Positions 14,882 through 22,588 of a stretch of DNA of 56,704 nucleotides are shown here, in pieces. Numbering within the stretch: position 1 is the stretch's first letter; the number at the start of each line of letters is the position of its first letter. The notes under the pieces are model-generated. The model had not been told where the DNA came from. It saw only the letters and a program-made list of their open reading frames with translations, and did not search any database. This DNA is from Acetobacteraceae bacterium. Its GTDB lineage: Bacteria > Pseudomonadota > Alphaproteobacteria > Acetobacterales > Acetobacteraceae. The translations under genes were made by a program, and so were the position numbers. The stretch spans positions 1 to 56,704 of the forward strand of contig JASHOA010000041.1 of the NCBI GenBank assembly GCA_030041375.1, in the 5' to 3' direction.

Positions 14882-15577
14882 TCAGAGTCCCGGCCACAGG
14901 TAATTGATCACCATCACCTTTGCCGTGTCGGCCACTTGCGGCAGCCCGGGAACCGCCGCCGTCACGCTGTGCAGGGCATCGCTGCCACTGGCCGGAGCCT
15001 GATAGAGGAACCACGCATCGTTCCCCGGCTGCACCGCTCCATCCACCAGCCAGGTCACGCCGGGCCCGGGATTGTTCCTTGGAAACGCCTGGAAAAGCTG
15101 CATCTTGTTGCGATCGTCGATGTACGCGTTGTCGTCGCCGCTCGCGTAGTAGAGCGTGCGCGTCTTCGGCCAGATCGTGATCGCAGGCGGTGCGGCCGAA
15201 AGCGGCCCGAGACCGAGCAGCGTGACGAATGCAAAGGCCTTGCGCAGCGGATCCGCCCGCGCGGTCGCCACCACGAGTTCGCTGGTGCCGCTGGCCAGCG
15301 TGCCCTTGTCCGGCGCCTGATAGAGGCCCGTCGCGTCGATCGTGCCCGCGCCCGGCGTGCCGTCCGGCGCCAGCACCTGCCACGTCACGGCGGTATCGGC
15401 GTTGAGAACCACGGCCTCGAAACGGATTTGCGTGTTCGCCGCATCCGTCCACCGCTCGTCATGGAAATAGACCTCGGCCTCCTCCGGGCTCACCATCACT
15501 TCCACGCGGTGCCGGCAGAGGCCCTCGCGGATGATCCGCCAATCGTGTCGAGGCGGTCCCTGCTCCCGGCGCTTCAT
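14882..15577 (-). CDS. Protein with bacterial Ig-like repeats
   Basis: A 231-residue protein with two Ig-like modules. The segment VTWQVLAPDGTPGAGTIDAT followed by GLYQAP is the typical closing strand pattern of bacterial Ig-like (BIG2-type) domains. A second, looser copy reads GVTWLVDGAVQPGNDAWFLY followed by QAP. The N-terminal 40 residues (HRVEVMVSPEEAEVYFHDER) lead into the first module. Such domains are usually extracellular, but no signal peptide precedes them here, so they probably act as an intracellular structural or binding part, or leave by an unusual route. Its start overlaps the preceding stop by 4 bp. Confidence 0.65.
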   Translation of the reverse strand: MKRREQGPPRHDWRIIREGLCRHRVEVMVSPEEAEVYFHDERWTDAANTQIRFEAVVLNADTAVTWQVLAPDGTPGAGTIDATGLYQAPDKGTLASGTSELVVATARADPLRKAFAFVTLLGLGPLSAAPPAITIWPKTRTLYYASGDDNAYIDDRNKMQLFQAFPRNNPGPGVTWLVDGAVQPGNDAWFLYQAPASGSDALHSVTAAVPGLPQVADTAKVMVINYLWPGL

Positions 15578-15975
15578 TCCTCGAACGCCCCTTCGACCGC
15601 GGCCTTGAGCAGCCGGCCCGGAATCTCGCCCTTGAGATCGACCTCGACCTCTCCGCCCGCCTTCCCTTCCACCGAGCAGGCGCTCTCCCCGCAGCCGATC
15701 TTGCCCTCGATGCCGAGACCGAGCGCCCGGATCGTCGCACTGGCCGGTTTGATGCAGACGCGGAACGGGCCGACCGAGCCCGCCGCCACCTGCTGCGATG
15801 GCGGAAGAAAAGGAATCCGCATCATCACCGGCACCGCCGCGATCTCGGCCTCGATCTTGCCGGTGCTGATCTCGAGCGCACCCTCGCCATCCACATCGAA
15901 GGAAAGCGGCGCCATCTGCGCTTTAAGCCGGAATTCCGGCTGGCCGGCCAGCGTCATATGGGCGGCGATTTTCAT
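15574..15975 (-). CDS. Small beta-rich protein of unknown function
   Basis: A 133-residue protein, predicted mostly beta (MKIAAHMTLAGQPEFRLKAQ, GALEISTGKIEAEIAAVPVM) with three cysteines in the second half (VCIKPAS, GKIGCGESACSVEGK). Strand patterns of alternating charged and hydrophobic residues suggest a curved sheet such as a lipid-binding or barrel-like fold, but I cannot name a family. It has no signal peptide. It overlaps the genes on both sides by 4 bp (ATGA), which couples translation within the operon. Confidence 0.6.
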   Translation of the reverse strand: MKIAAHMTLAGQPEFRLKAQMAPLSFDVDGEGALEISTGKIEAEIAAVPVMMRIPFLPPSQQVAAGSVGPFRVCIKPASATIRALGLGIEGKIGCGESACSVEGKAGGEVEVDLKGEIPGRLLKAAVEGAFEE

Positions 15976-16166
15976 GGCGCCTTCTCCTCCGCTTGCCGTT
16001 CATCGTCCGGATAAACCCGCCGCGCCAGGTCGCTGAACATCGCATCCACCGTCTCGTTCAGCCGCTCGAATCCCGCCAGCGCCGTGGCGATCTCCTCGCA
16101 GTTCTGGCCCTGCACCTCGAAATGGACCATCGGCCCGAGCCGGATCGAAAGATTGATGCGCGCCAT
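15972..16166 (-). CDS. Small protein of unknown function (64 aa)
   Basis: A 64-residue protein: a short N-terminal strand pair (MARINLSIRLGPMVHFEVQG) followed by one acidic helix (EEIATALAGFERLNETVDAM). No family recognised. The start at 16166 has a GGGAG site; the longer frame upstream overlaps the previous gene and is discarded. Its stop overlaps the next start by 4 bp. The helix could mediate oligomerisation with another operon product. Confidence 0.55.
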   Translation of the reverse strand: MARINLSIRLGPMVHFEVQGQNCEEIATALAGFERLNETVDAMFSDLARRVYPDDERQAEEKAP

Positions 16167-16183
16167 GCCCGCCGTCTCCCCGC

Positions 16184-16807
16184 TCAGCGCTCGCGCTTCC
16201 CGCGCTCGCCTTTCACCTGCTCCTCCGCCTCGCGCATCCGCCCGGTCAGCATCTCGAGCGAGGCGAGCAGGGTATCCACCACCTCCTTCTCGCGCCGGCC
16301 GAGAGCCTGGTAGAAGCGCGCCAGCTCCGCTCCGATCTTCCGCCCCTCCTCGGTCTCGCGGTAATCCTTGCCCCGCTCCTTGAGTACGCTGCCGAACTGA
16401 TCCAGGACCGAAACCAGGCCGAACAGCAGATCCGGCCCCGCCTTCCTCTCCCCCGCCTGGGTCTCCCCCGCCTGGGTCTCCCCCGCCTGGGTCTCCAGCG
16501 TCCCGTTTCCTCCCGCCTCTCTCTGTTCCGGCATCGGCCTGCACCGTCTGCATCGCCCGGCCCCGTCGTCAGCCGCGATCCGCGTGAGCCCGTACGACGC
16601 CGAGCGCGCGTCCTCGGTCAGGGCGGGGCAGCCCTCTCTGTGCACCACCCCGTGCACCACATCGAAGCGATAGGGCGCCTTCCCGGTCTCGGCGCGGTTG
16701 TCGATCCTGACGAGCGTGTTCCACCCGCCCCGTCCTTCTTCCCGACAAAGGCCCTGGACCGCGATCGCCGCCTGCTCGATCAGCGGCCGCCCGCCCTCCC
16801 CGCTCAT
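16184..16807 (-). CDS. Helical protein with putative zinc site and ETQAG repeats
   Basis: A 207-residue protein in two parts. The N-terminal 95 residues form a domain with HREGCPAL and CRRCRP, a H-x4-C and C-x2-C set that could bind zinc. A linker contains three tandem ETQAG units encoded by a 15-bp direct repeat. The C-terminal 90 residues are a charged coiled-coil-like helix region (EKEVVDTLLASLEMLTGRMR). There is no signal peptide. Its start overlaps the stop of the isoprenoid-synthase-like gene (16804-16807). The repeat number may vary between strains. Function unknown. Confidence 0.62.
   Translation of the reverse strand: MSGEGGRPLIEQAAIAVQGLCREEGRGGWNTLVRIDNRAETGKAPYRFDVVHGVVHREGCPALTEDARSASYGLTRIAADDGAGRCRRCRPMPEQREAGGNGTLETQAGETQAGETQAGERKAGPDLLFGLVSVLDQFGSVLKERGKDYRETEEGRKIGAELARFYQALGRREKEVVDTLLASLEMLTGRMREAEEQVKGERGKRER
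16450..16494 (-). repeat. Three tandem 15-bp direct repeats inside a CDS
   Basis: Three perfect copies of CCCCCGCCTGGGTCT (plus strand) encode three ETQAG units in the minus-strand protein. The unit is a multiple of three, so slippage would change linker length without breaking the frame. Confidence 0.9.
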
Positions 16808-17724
16808 TCATAGACATCCCACGCCCCGCCGCCCGCTCGCTGCCGGCGATGCTTGGCAAGCCTGCTCCGGTAGTACCGTTCGAGAAATCCGAGCAGCAGC
16901 GCCCGGCCCGGCCCGGGCTCGAGGCTCGCCTCGATGCGCCGGCAATGCCCGGCGAAGATCCGTCTCAGCGCGCGCTCCGGATCGCGGAGCCGGTTCATGT
17001 ACGTGACCCTCCCCTCCCTCAGGTCGGCATGGCAATCACCGTGATCGTCGATGAACATGATCAGGCTGCCGGCCGTGAACAGCCCGACAAGATATGAAAG
17101 TGCAATATTCTGCACAAGGAATATCGACAGCGCCAGGATGGCGTGCCCGCTGCGGTTGCGCGCCGAACGCCGCAGCAGCCGAAGCTGCCGGCTCCGCGCG
17201 AGATCCGCCATCCGCCAGGGCTCCAGCCGCAGCATCACGTCTTCCGCCTGTGCCGCGTGCAAGGCAAGGATCGCCTGGCGCAACAGCGGCGCCAGCACGT
17301 CCCGCTCCGTGAACATCAGCGCCACGATCACATAGAACAGCCGCTCGCGCGGGTTCCGGATCTCGAACCAGCCGCTCCTGAGCAGCCGCTCGAACCGCGC
17401 CAGATAGGCACGCGCCGCCTCGTCCCCGAAATCATCGAGGAAGCTGTCGGCAAGAAAACAGCAGCCGCCGAAAAGGATCGCCAGCCGCCGCCGCCCGGCA
17501 TCGAACGTCTCACCGGCGACTTCCGTGCAGGCATGCCCGACCAGCGCCATCTTCGCGCTGAGCTCGAGCATCTTGCGGTACTCGGATCCCCCGGCCGCGG
17601 CCAGCGCCGGATGGTACGCCTCGACCAGTGGCCCGAGAACTTCCTTCACCTCGGCCCGATATTGCCCTGCAAGCGCCGCGAACCGCTCCGCTCCGCCCGC
17701 TTCGCCCGCATCGTATCGGGCCAT
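16804..17724 (-). CDS. Class I isoprenoid-synthase-like protein, first gene of the 13-gene operon
   Basis: A 306-residue all-helical protein related to polyprenyl/terpene synthases. Two acidic metal-binding motifs are visible: DSFLDDFGDE at residues 93-102 and DDHGDCHADLREGRVTY at 226-242. The latter closely follows the DDxxDxxxDxxxGxxT pattern of the second aspartate-rich motif. The first is D-x3-DD-x2-D rather than the classic DDxxD followed by RRG, so it may be a terpene-synthase-like or non-canonical enzyme. It would use Mg2+ and an allylic diphosphate in the cytoplasm. ATG 17724 is preceded by GGAG; the alternative 17799 has no ribosome site. It heads the operon, downstream of a CRP-like site. 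Confidence 0.75.
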   Translation of the reverse strand: MARYDAGEAGGAERFAALAGQYRAEVKEVLGPLVEAYHPALAAAGGSEYRKMLELSAKMALVGHACTEVAGETFDAGRRRLAILFGGCCFLADSFLDDFGDEAARAYLARFERLLRSGWFEIRNPRERLFYVIVALMFTERDVLAPLLRQAILALHAAQAEDVMLRLEPWRMADLARSRQLRLLRRSARNRSGHAILALSIFLVQNIALSYLVGLFTAGSLIMFIDDHGDCHADLREGRVTYMNRLRDPERALRRIFAGHCRRIEASLEPGPGRALLLGFLERYYRSRLAKHRRQRAGGGAWDVYE

Positions 17725-17902
17725 CGCAACTCCATCCGCCGCAGAGCCGGGCCGGATGCGGCCAAGAGCCGCACCGCCCGTCATGCACGGCGCCGCCATC
17801 CCAGTCTACCTTACGGCAGCGCAACCATTACGCGCAACGAAAACCGGCCCTCCGGCTTGCCTGCCATCCGCCATGCCGGATCCATTTGGGTGAGGTCTCC
17901 GG

Positions 17903-17918
17903 TGTGATCTATGTCACA
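17903..17918. promoter_or_regulatory. CRP-type palindromic operator TGTGA-N6-TCACA
   Basis: The sequence TGTGATCTATGTCACA is a perfect match to the Crp half-sites TGTGA and TCACA with the standard 6-bp spacer. It lies in the 274-bp divergent region, 179 bp upstream of the isoprenoid-synthase-like operon start and 81 bp upstream of the 17999 gene. A Crp/Fnr-family regulator could therefore control one or both. No promoter elements could be fixed with confidence, and no regulator gene is adjacent. Confidence 0.65.
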
Positions 17919-17998
17919 GCGGCCGGCGCCCAACTGCGCCAAGTTTTTTGCCAACGATGCGCAGAATCGATCCGGCGCATCCCGAGGAGGCGTCCACC

Positions 17999-18322
17999 AT
18001 GCATGCCGAAATGCCCCTCTCCAGCGCCTGCGAGTTGCCGGCCGGTCTCGCGGGCCACGCCGGCCTCGCCTGCAACGCCGCCAGAGCGGCGGAGCACCTT
18101 GCCTTCGCCGGCCGTGTTCTCGCCTTTACCTACGACGATCACGGCCACTGTGACGGTTTCGTACTCGAACTCGGTGGCAACCGGGAGCACTGCTTCGAGT
18201 GCCGCGAACCGGCCATCCAGGCCATTCTCAGCCGCGCCTTCGTCCATCGCCGGCCGATGACGATCCTCACCGCCGCCGCCGCCCCCCGCCGCCCCCTCGC
18301 CATCCTTCCCGGCGAGGCATGA
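17999..18322 (+). CDS. Small protein of unknown function, divergent to the 13-gene operon
   Basis: A 107-residue protein preceded by GAGGAGG 9 bp before the ATG. It contains a run RVLAFTYDDHGHCDGFVLEL and EHCFECREPAI, with five cysteines and several histidines in all, which may form a metal site. No signal peptide, and no family recognised. Its start lies 81 bp downstream of a perfect CRP-type palindrome shared with the divergent isoprenoid operon, so it may belong to the same regulon. The next gene (peroxiredoxin) follows after 59 bp. Confidence 0.6.
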   Translation: MHAEMPLSSACELPAGLAGHAGLACNAARAAEHLAFAGRVLAFTYDDHGHCDGFVLELGGNREHCFECREPAIQAILSRAFVHRRPMTILTAAAAPRRPLAILPGEA

Positions 18323-18381
18323 ATGCCGCCGACCCGCCGCCCGGCTAAAAAGAGCGGGGACGTCTCGGAAGGCAGAGCGCG

Positions 18382-18963
18382 ATGCCCGTCGTCCACGATC
18401 CGGGAACTCTTCCCGCGGACCTGCCGGTGCCGCCGGATGACGGCGCCGCTCGTCACCTTGAAGGGCGCGCGCTGCCCCCGCTCTCGCTCCCGGCCACCGA
18501 CGGCTCCTCTGTCGATCTGTCCGCCCTGCAAGGGCGCGCCGTCGTCTTCGTCTATCCGCGCACCGGCCGCCCCGGCGAACATCCCCCGCCGGGTTGGGAT
18601 GCGATTCCCGGTGCCCGCGGCTGCACCGCGCAGTGCTGTTCGTTTCGCGACCATTTTCACGAGCTGCGTGAACTCGGTGTCGCCCACCTGTTCGGACTCT
18701 CCGCCCAGGACACCGGCTACCAGCGCGAAGCCGCGCTTCGCCTCGACCTCACTTTTCCCATCCTCTCCGATGCCGAACTGCGGCTTGCGCGCGCGCTCGC
18801 ACTGCCGACCTTCCAGGTCATGGGGATGACACTCCTCGCGCGCATGGTGCTTGTCATCGATGCGGGCGTCATCACCAAGGTCTTTTATCCGGTATTTCCA
18901 CCCGACCAGAGCGCCCGGGAAGTCGCTGCCTGGCTCCGCAACGGCGCGCCACGCCCGGACTGA
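18382..18963 (+). CDS. Peroxiredoxin (AhpC/TSA, PrxQ/BCP-like)
   Basis: A 193-residue thioredoxin-fold peroxidase. The core strand AVVFVYPRTGRPGE leads into an insertion and then GARGCTAQCCSFRDHF, the peroxidatic-cysteine helix of the GCTxQxCxFRD subgroup. FGLSAQDTGYQREAA and FPILSDAEL match PrxQ/BCP proteins. It should reduce peroxides in the cytoplasm with thioredoxin or glutathione. The segment between the strand and the active-site helix is longer than in E. coli Bcp. The second Cys of the CC pair could be resolving. It ends 29 bp before a MITE. Confidence 0.83.
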   Translation: MPVVHDPGTLPADLPVPPDDGAARHLEGRALPPLSLPATDGSSVDLSALQGRAVVFVYPRTGRPGEHPPPGWDAIPGARGCTAQCCSFRDHFHELRELGVAHLFGLSAQDTGYQREAALRLDLTFPILSDAELRLARALALPTFQVMGMTLLARMVLVIDAGVITKVFYPVFPPDQSAREVAAWLRNGAPRPD

Positions 18964-18992
18964 CCGGCGCGGCCGCGGGCCCGGCCCCCAAT

Positions 18993-19097
18993 GAGACCCG
19001 CGTTGGGCTGACTGGGCCGTCCGACAAGGGTCCAGGACATTGTTGGAGCCCGCGATTCACGCCCTCCGACGATTCCGCCTCGGGCGATCGCGGGCTA
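18993..19097 (-). repeat. 105-bp MITE, copy 2 (one end degenerate)
   Basis: Same element and same 105-bp length as copies 1 and 3, in inverted orientation relative to copy 1. The 50-bp palindromic half next to CTAG (19095-19098) is essentially identical to the other copies. The distal 40-bp stem (AGACCCGCGTTGGGCTGACT onward) has about eight substitutions and its outer TA is now GA, so this is an older copy. It supplies the TAG stop codon of the sulfotransferase gene. Confidence 0.82.
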
Positions 19098-20399
19098 GCC
19101 GGGCAAACCGTGCCGCATCGGCCGCCGCAGCCTGCTCTCTCGTCCCGGAAGAGGCCGCACCCGCGGCGCCCCGGCTTCCTCGACAGCCTCGGGCGTCACC
19201 CCGAAATACGTCATGTAAGGGCCGAATTTTTCTCGCTCCGCCGCGGCGTCGAGACCGTGCTCGGCAAAGCGATAGTGTCGCGGCCCGTAACCCCCTCCCG
19301 GTTCCGCCGCATCGGCATTGCGGATCGCCTCCGCCGCAGCCTCCGGCAGCACCAGCCCGAAATGCCGATAGAGCGCCGCCACCGTCGCCGCCGGATCCAG
19401 AACGAGATCGCGATAATGCACGTGAAAGACAGGCGGCCCTGAGCCACCGCCCCGGCTCTCCGCCATCATCCGCTCGGCCCCCTCGAGCCACCGCTCGCTC
19501 TCCATCCGCCCGATCTCGATCGGATCGACAGAGCGGCTGAACGGCCGGCGCAGCACTTCGGTGAGCTTGGCTACCGACAGCAGGACCTTCAGCGGATCAC
19601 GATGCACGAAGACGATCCGCGCGTCCGGATAAACGCCCCTCAGCGCCTGCAGCGCAAACAGATGATCGGGACACTTCAAAACCCATCGCCGCCGCTCCCC
19701 CGCACCGCTTTGATGTTGCAGGTGCTGGAGAAATCTCTTGTGCAGCCGATAGGCCGGCAAATGTCTCGCCTCCTCCTCCTCCAGCCAGCTTCGATAGGAG
19801 GGAATGCGATAGGTCGTATCGAAGCGCAGGCTGCGGAACGTGTGTGCGAGAATCTCCGTGCACTCCTGCGGCGAGCGCGCGGTGAGCCGGTGCAGCTTGC
19901 GGAACTCCGGTGCCAGCCGCTCGAACATCCGGAGCTGCCTCGCAACCCGTGCCTCGCACCGCTCTCGCCCCCGCTCGCCCGGAACGGGATAAATCGTTTC
20001 GAAGACGAGCGGCGCACGGTTGGCCGGATCGCACACCATCATCCGGTGCAGGAACGTCGTCCCGCTGCGCGGCAGTCCGGTAATGAAGATCGGCGCCGTG
20101 ATCGGCTCGCCCGCGATTCCCGGCTCGCGCCGTTCCGCCTCGTTCAGGGCCAGGAGGTTGGTGAGAAACCGGAGCGTATCCCACCGCAACGAAAGCCGCC
20201 CGACCACGCCGAGCGAGGCCTCCGCCACGCACGCATCGAGCAGGCTCTGCAACGCCTCCGCGATCGGCTCCGCGCCGAACGCGTCGCGCCCGCTCTTCCG
20301 GCACGCCAACGCCATCAGCCGTTCCGCCGAGAAGGGCCGCCCGAGCCAGCCGGAGCGCAGAGCCGCGAAATCCGCCGCCCGCACAATGCGCGCAATCAT
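19095..20399 (-). CDS. Sulfotransferase family protein
   Basis: A 434-residue PAPS-dependent sulfotransferase-like protein. FITGLPRSGTTFLHRMM near residue 105 is the 5'-phosphosulfate loop, and VFVHRDPLKVLLSVAKL near 265 the 3'-phosphate binding segment. A C-terminal block YMTYFGVTPEAVEEAG follows. It belongs to the large bacterial Sulfotransfer_3-type group that modifies lipids, sugars or peptides; the acceptor is unknown. No signal peptide. The open frame extends to a GTG at 20483, but ATG 20399 gives the shorter, more typical N-terminus. The final codon and TAG stop coincide with the edge of MITE copy 2, so the true C-terminus may have been altered by the insertion. Confidence 0.8.
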   Translation of the reverse strand: MIARIVRAADFAALRSGWLGRPFSAERLMALACRKSGRDAFGAEPIAEALQSLLDACVAEASLGVVGRLSLRWDTLRFLTNLLALNEAERREPGIAGEPITAPIFITGLPRSGTTFLHRMMVCDPANRAPLVFETIYPVPGERGRERCEARVARQLRMFERLAPEFRKLHRLTARSPQECTEILAHTFRSLRFDTTYRIPSYRSWLEEEEARHLPAYRLHKRFLQHLQHQSGAGERRRWVLKCPDHLFALQALRGVYPDARIVFVHRDPLKVLLSVAKLTEVLRRPFSRSVDPIEIGRMESERWLEGAERMMAESRGGGSGPPVFHVHYRDLVLDPAATVAALYRHFGLVLPEAAAEAIRNADAAEPGGGYGPRHYRFAEHGLDAAAEREKFGPYMTYFGVTPEAVEEAGAPRVRPLPGRESRLRRPMRHGLPG

Positions 20400-20590
20400 C
20401 GGCCGCGCCTCACCGCGCTCGCGCTCCCTCTCATCAGCGAAGACCGCACGCACCGCTCCTCCCCGCTCCCGTGCGGCCGACACAAGCGACGCTACCGGGA
20501 TGCGCGAGCCCTGCCAAGGCCGCCACGACAGCCCTCCCGATCTGTGCCAGGATATCTCGGCACGTCGAAAGAGCCGGGATCACACGGCCC

Positions 20591-21115
20591 ATGCACCAGC
20601 TCTTGCTCCTGCGCCACGCCAAATCAGCCTCGGACGAGGCCGGGATCGCCGATCGCGGCCGCCCGCTCAACCGCCGCGGCGAGCGGGCGGCGGCCGCCAT
20701 CGGCCAGGCGATGACAAAGCTTGAACTCGCCCCCGATCTCATCCTCGCCTCCCCGGCGCGGCGCACCATGCAGACCCTGGCAGCCCTCGCCCCGCTGCCC
20801 GCCAGCACCCGCATCGAAACTCCCGAGGCGCTCTACCTCGCCGAGGCCGAAACCCTCCTCGAGCTCTTGCGCGAGCTTCCCGAGCCGGTGAAGAGCGCGC
20901 TGGTGATCGGCCACAATCCCGGCCTGCAGGAACTCGCCGTCCTGCTCGCCGGCACCGACCCGGAGAACCCGGACGCGCGCCGCCTCGCCCAGAGCTTCCC
21001 CACCGCCGCGCTCGCCGAATTCGCGCTGGCCGGAAGCTGGGCCGGGCTTGCTCCCCAGACTTCCAGGTTGGTGCGCCTGCTGCTGGCACGCGACCTGCCT
21101 GAACTCGCCGCCTGA
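20591..21115 (+). CDS. SixA-like histidine phosphatase
   Basis: A 174-residue phosphohistidine phosphatase-type protein of the histidine phosphatase (RHG) superfamily. It begins QLLLLRHAKSASDE, the catalytic RHG/RHA motif. LILASPARRTMQT and ALVIGHNPGLQEL supply the second arginine and histidine. Small members of this type (SixA) dephosphorylate phosphohistidine of signalling proteins, but substrates differ widely. Cytoplasmic. It lies 165 bp upstream of the citrate synthase gene, which has its own likely promoter. Confidence 0.83.
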   Translation: MHQLLLLRHAKSASDEAGIADRGRPLNRRGERAAAAIGQAMTKLELAPDLILASPARRTMQTLAALAPLPASTRIETPEALYLAEAETLLELLRELPEPVKSALVIGHNPGLQELAVLLAGTDPENPDARRLAQSFPTAALAEFALAGSWAGLAPQTSRLVRLLLARDLPELAA

Positions 21116-21145
21116 GCGACCCCGCGCCCGCCGCACCGGCGGCGG

Positions 21146-21174
21146 TTGCTTCGCCGCATTTCCGCACCTATTTA
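21146..21174 (+). promoter_or_regulatory. Possible sigma-70-type promoter of gltA
   Basis: TTGCTT (21146-21151) and TATTTA (21169-21174) are separated by 17 bp, about 105 bp upstream of the citrate synthase start, in a locally AT-rich stretch. The match to housekeeping consensus is fair; it has not been tested. Confidence 0.4.
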
Positions 21175-21280
21175 TTGCACCGCGGCATAAGTCGCCGGCT
21201 GTCGTTTCTCCCTTCCGGCGAAACCCGGCCGGGAGAAAGCGGTCCTGCTCTGCCGCCCCTGTTCGATTGGGAGAGAGCGC

Positions 21281-22588
21281 ATGAGCGGCCAGGCCAACAG
21301 CTCCGTCACCATCAACCTCGACGGCACCAACAAATCCCTGACCCTGCCGCTCCTGGCGGGCAGCATCGGTCCGGCGGTTGCCGATATCCGCAAGCTCTAC
21401 GGCAACCTCGGCATCTTCACCTACGATCCGGGCTACGGCGAAACGGCGAGCTGCGAGAGCAAGATCACTTATATCGACGGCGACCAGGGCGTGCTGCTCT
21501 ATCGCGGCTACCCGATCGAGGAACTGGCCGAGCATGCGACCTTCATCGAAGTCGCCTATCTCCTGCTCAACGGGAACCTGCCGAACCGCGCCGAACTCGC
21601 CGAGTTCGACCAGGGCGTGCGCCGCCACACCATGCTGCACGAGCAGCTCCGCCGCTTCTTCGAGGGCTTCCGTCGCGATGCCCATCCGATGGCGGTGCTG
21701 TGCGGCGTGGTCGGCGCACTCTCTGCATTCTATCACGACAGCCTCGACATTACGAATCCAGAACATCGCCGCATCAGCGCCTTCCGCCTGATCGCCAAGG
21801 TGCCCACCATCACCGCCTGGGCCTACAAATATGCGATCGGCCAGCCCTTCGTGTACCCGAACAACGATCTGAGCTATGCCGAGAACTTCCTCTACATGAT
21901 GAATGCGGTCCCCGCCGAGCCCTTCAAGGGCAGCCCGGTGCTCTCCCGCGCGATGGATCGCATCCTGACCCTGCACGCCGACCACGAGCAGAACGCCTCC
22001 ACCAGCACCGTCCGGCTCGCCGGCTCCACGGGCGCCAATCCCTTCGCCTGCATCGCCGCCGGCATTGCCAGCCTCTGGGGGCCCGCGCACGGCGGCGCCA
22101 ACGAAGCGGTGCTCAAGATGCTGGGCGAGATCGGAACGGTGAAGGCGATCCCCGACTTCATCGCCCGGGTGAAGGATCGCAACAGTAACGTCCGCCTCAT
22201 GGGCTTCGGCCATCGCGTCTACAAGAACTACGATCCGCGCGCCAAGATCATGCAGCGCACCTGCCACGAGGTGCTGGACGAACTCGGCATCGAGGACGAC
22301 CCGCTGCTCGATCTCGCGACCGAACTGGAACGGATCGCGCTTCAGGACGATTATTTCGTCAGCCACAAGCTTTATCCGAACGTCGATTTCTACTCCGGGA
22401 TCATCCTCAAGGCGATGGGCTTCCCGACCAGCATGTTCACCGCGCTGTTCGCCGTCGCGCGCACGGTCGGCTGGGTCAGCCAGTGGAAGGAGATGATCGA
22501 GGATCCCCTGCAGCGCATCGGCCGCCCGCGCCAGCTCTATACGGGCCCGCTCCTCCGCCACTATCAGCCGCTCGAACAGCGTGTCTGA
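21281..22588 (+). CDS. gltA: Citrate synthase
   Basis: A 435-residue type I hexameric-type citrate synthase that condenses oxaloacetate and acetyl-CoA to citrate at the entry of the TCA cycle. Catalytic regions are clear: [16 protein letters not shown] with the first His, [14 protein letters not shown] with the second, and [10 protein letters not shown] with the catalytic Asp. The N-terminal beta domain ([20 protein letters not shown]) is typical of proteobacterial GltA, including NADH-sensitive enzymes. Length is normal. The 3' end overlaps the next gene by 8 bp, so the protease is translated from the same message. Confidence 0.97.
   Translation: MSGQANSSVTINLDGTNKSLTLPLLAGSIGPAVADIRKLYGNLGIFTYDPGYGETASCESKITYIDGDQGVLLYRGYPIEELAEHATFIEVAYLLLNGNLPNRAELAEFDQGVRRHTMLHEQLRRFFEGFRRDAHPMAVLCGVVGALSAFYHDSLDITNPEHRRISAFRLIAKVPTITAWAYKYAIGQPFVYPNNDLSYAENFLYMMNAVPAEPFKGSPVLSRAMDRILTLHADHEQNASTSTVRLAGSTGANPFACIAAGIASLWGPAHGGANEAVLKMLGEIGTVKAIPDFIARVKDRNSNVRLMGFGHRVYKNYDPRAKIMQRTCHEVLDELGIEDDPLLDLATELERIALQDDYFVSHKLYPNVDFYSGIILKAMGFPTSMFTALFAVARTVGWVSQWKEMIEDPLQRIGRPRQLYTGPLLRHYQPLEQRV

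Noticed and set aside
16450-16494. CRISPR-like direct repeats
   Set aside because: The 15-bp units are contiguous with no spacers and keep the reading frame of a protein.
10262-17724. Gas-vesicle, carboxysome or encapsulin gene cluster
   Set aside because: No GvpA-, BMC- or encapsulin-like sequence among the thirteen proteins; only the general feature of small repeated structural proteins is shared.
10262-17724. Prophage tail or baseplate module
   Set aside because: Solenoid and Ig-like proteins are suggestive, but there is no terminase, portal, sheath, tape-measure or lysis gene, and two isoprenoid-type enzymes do not fit.
20624-22561. 645-residue minus-strand frame across the SixA-like and citrate synthase genes
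   Set aside because: Both plus-strand proteins are unmistakable; the opposite frame has no family features and spans two genes.
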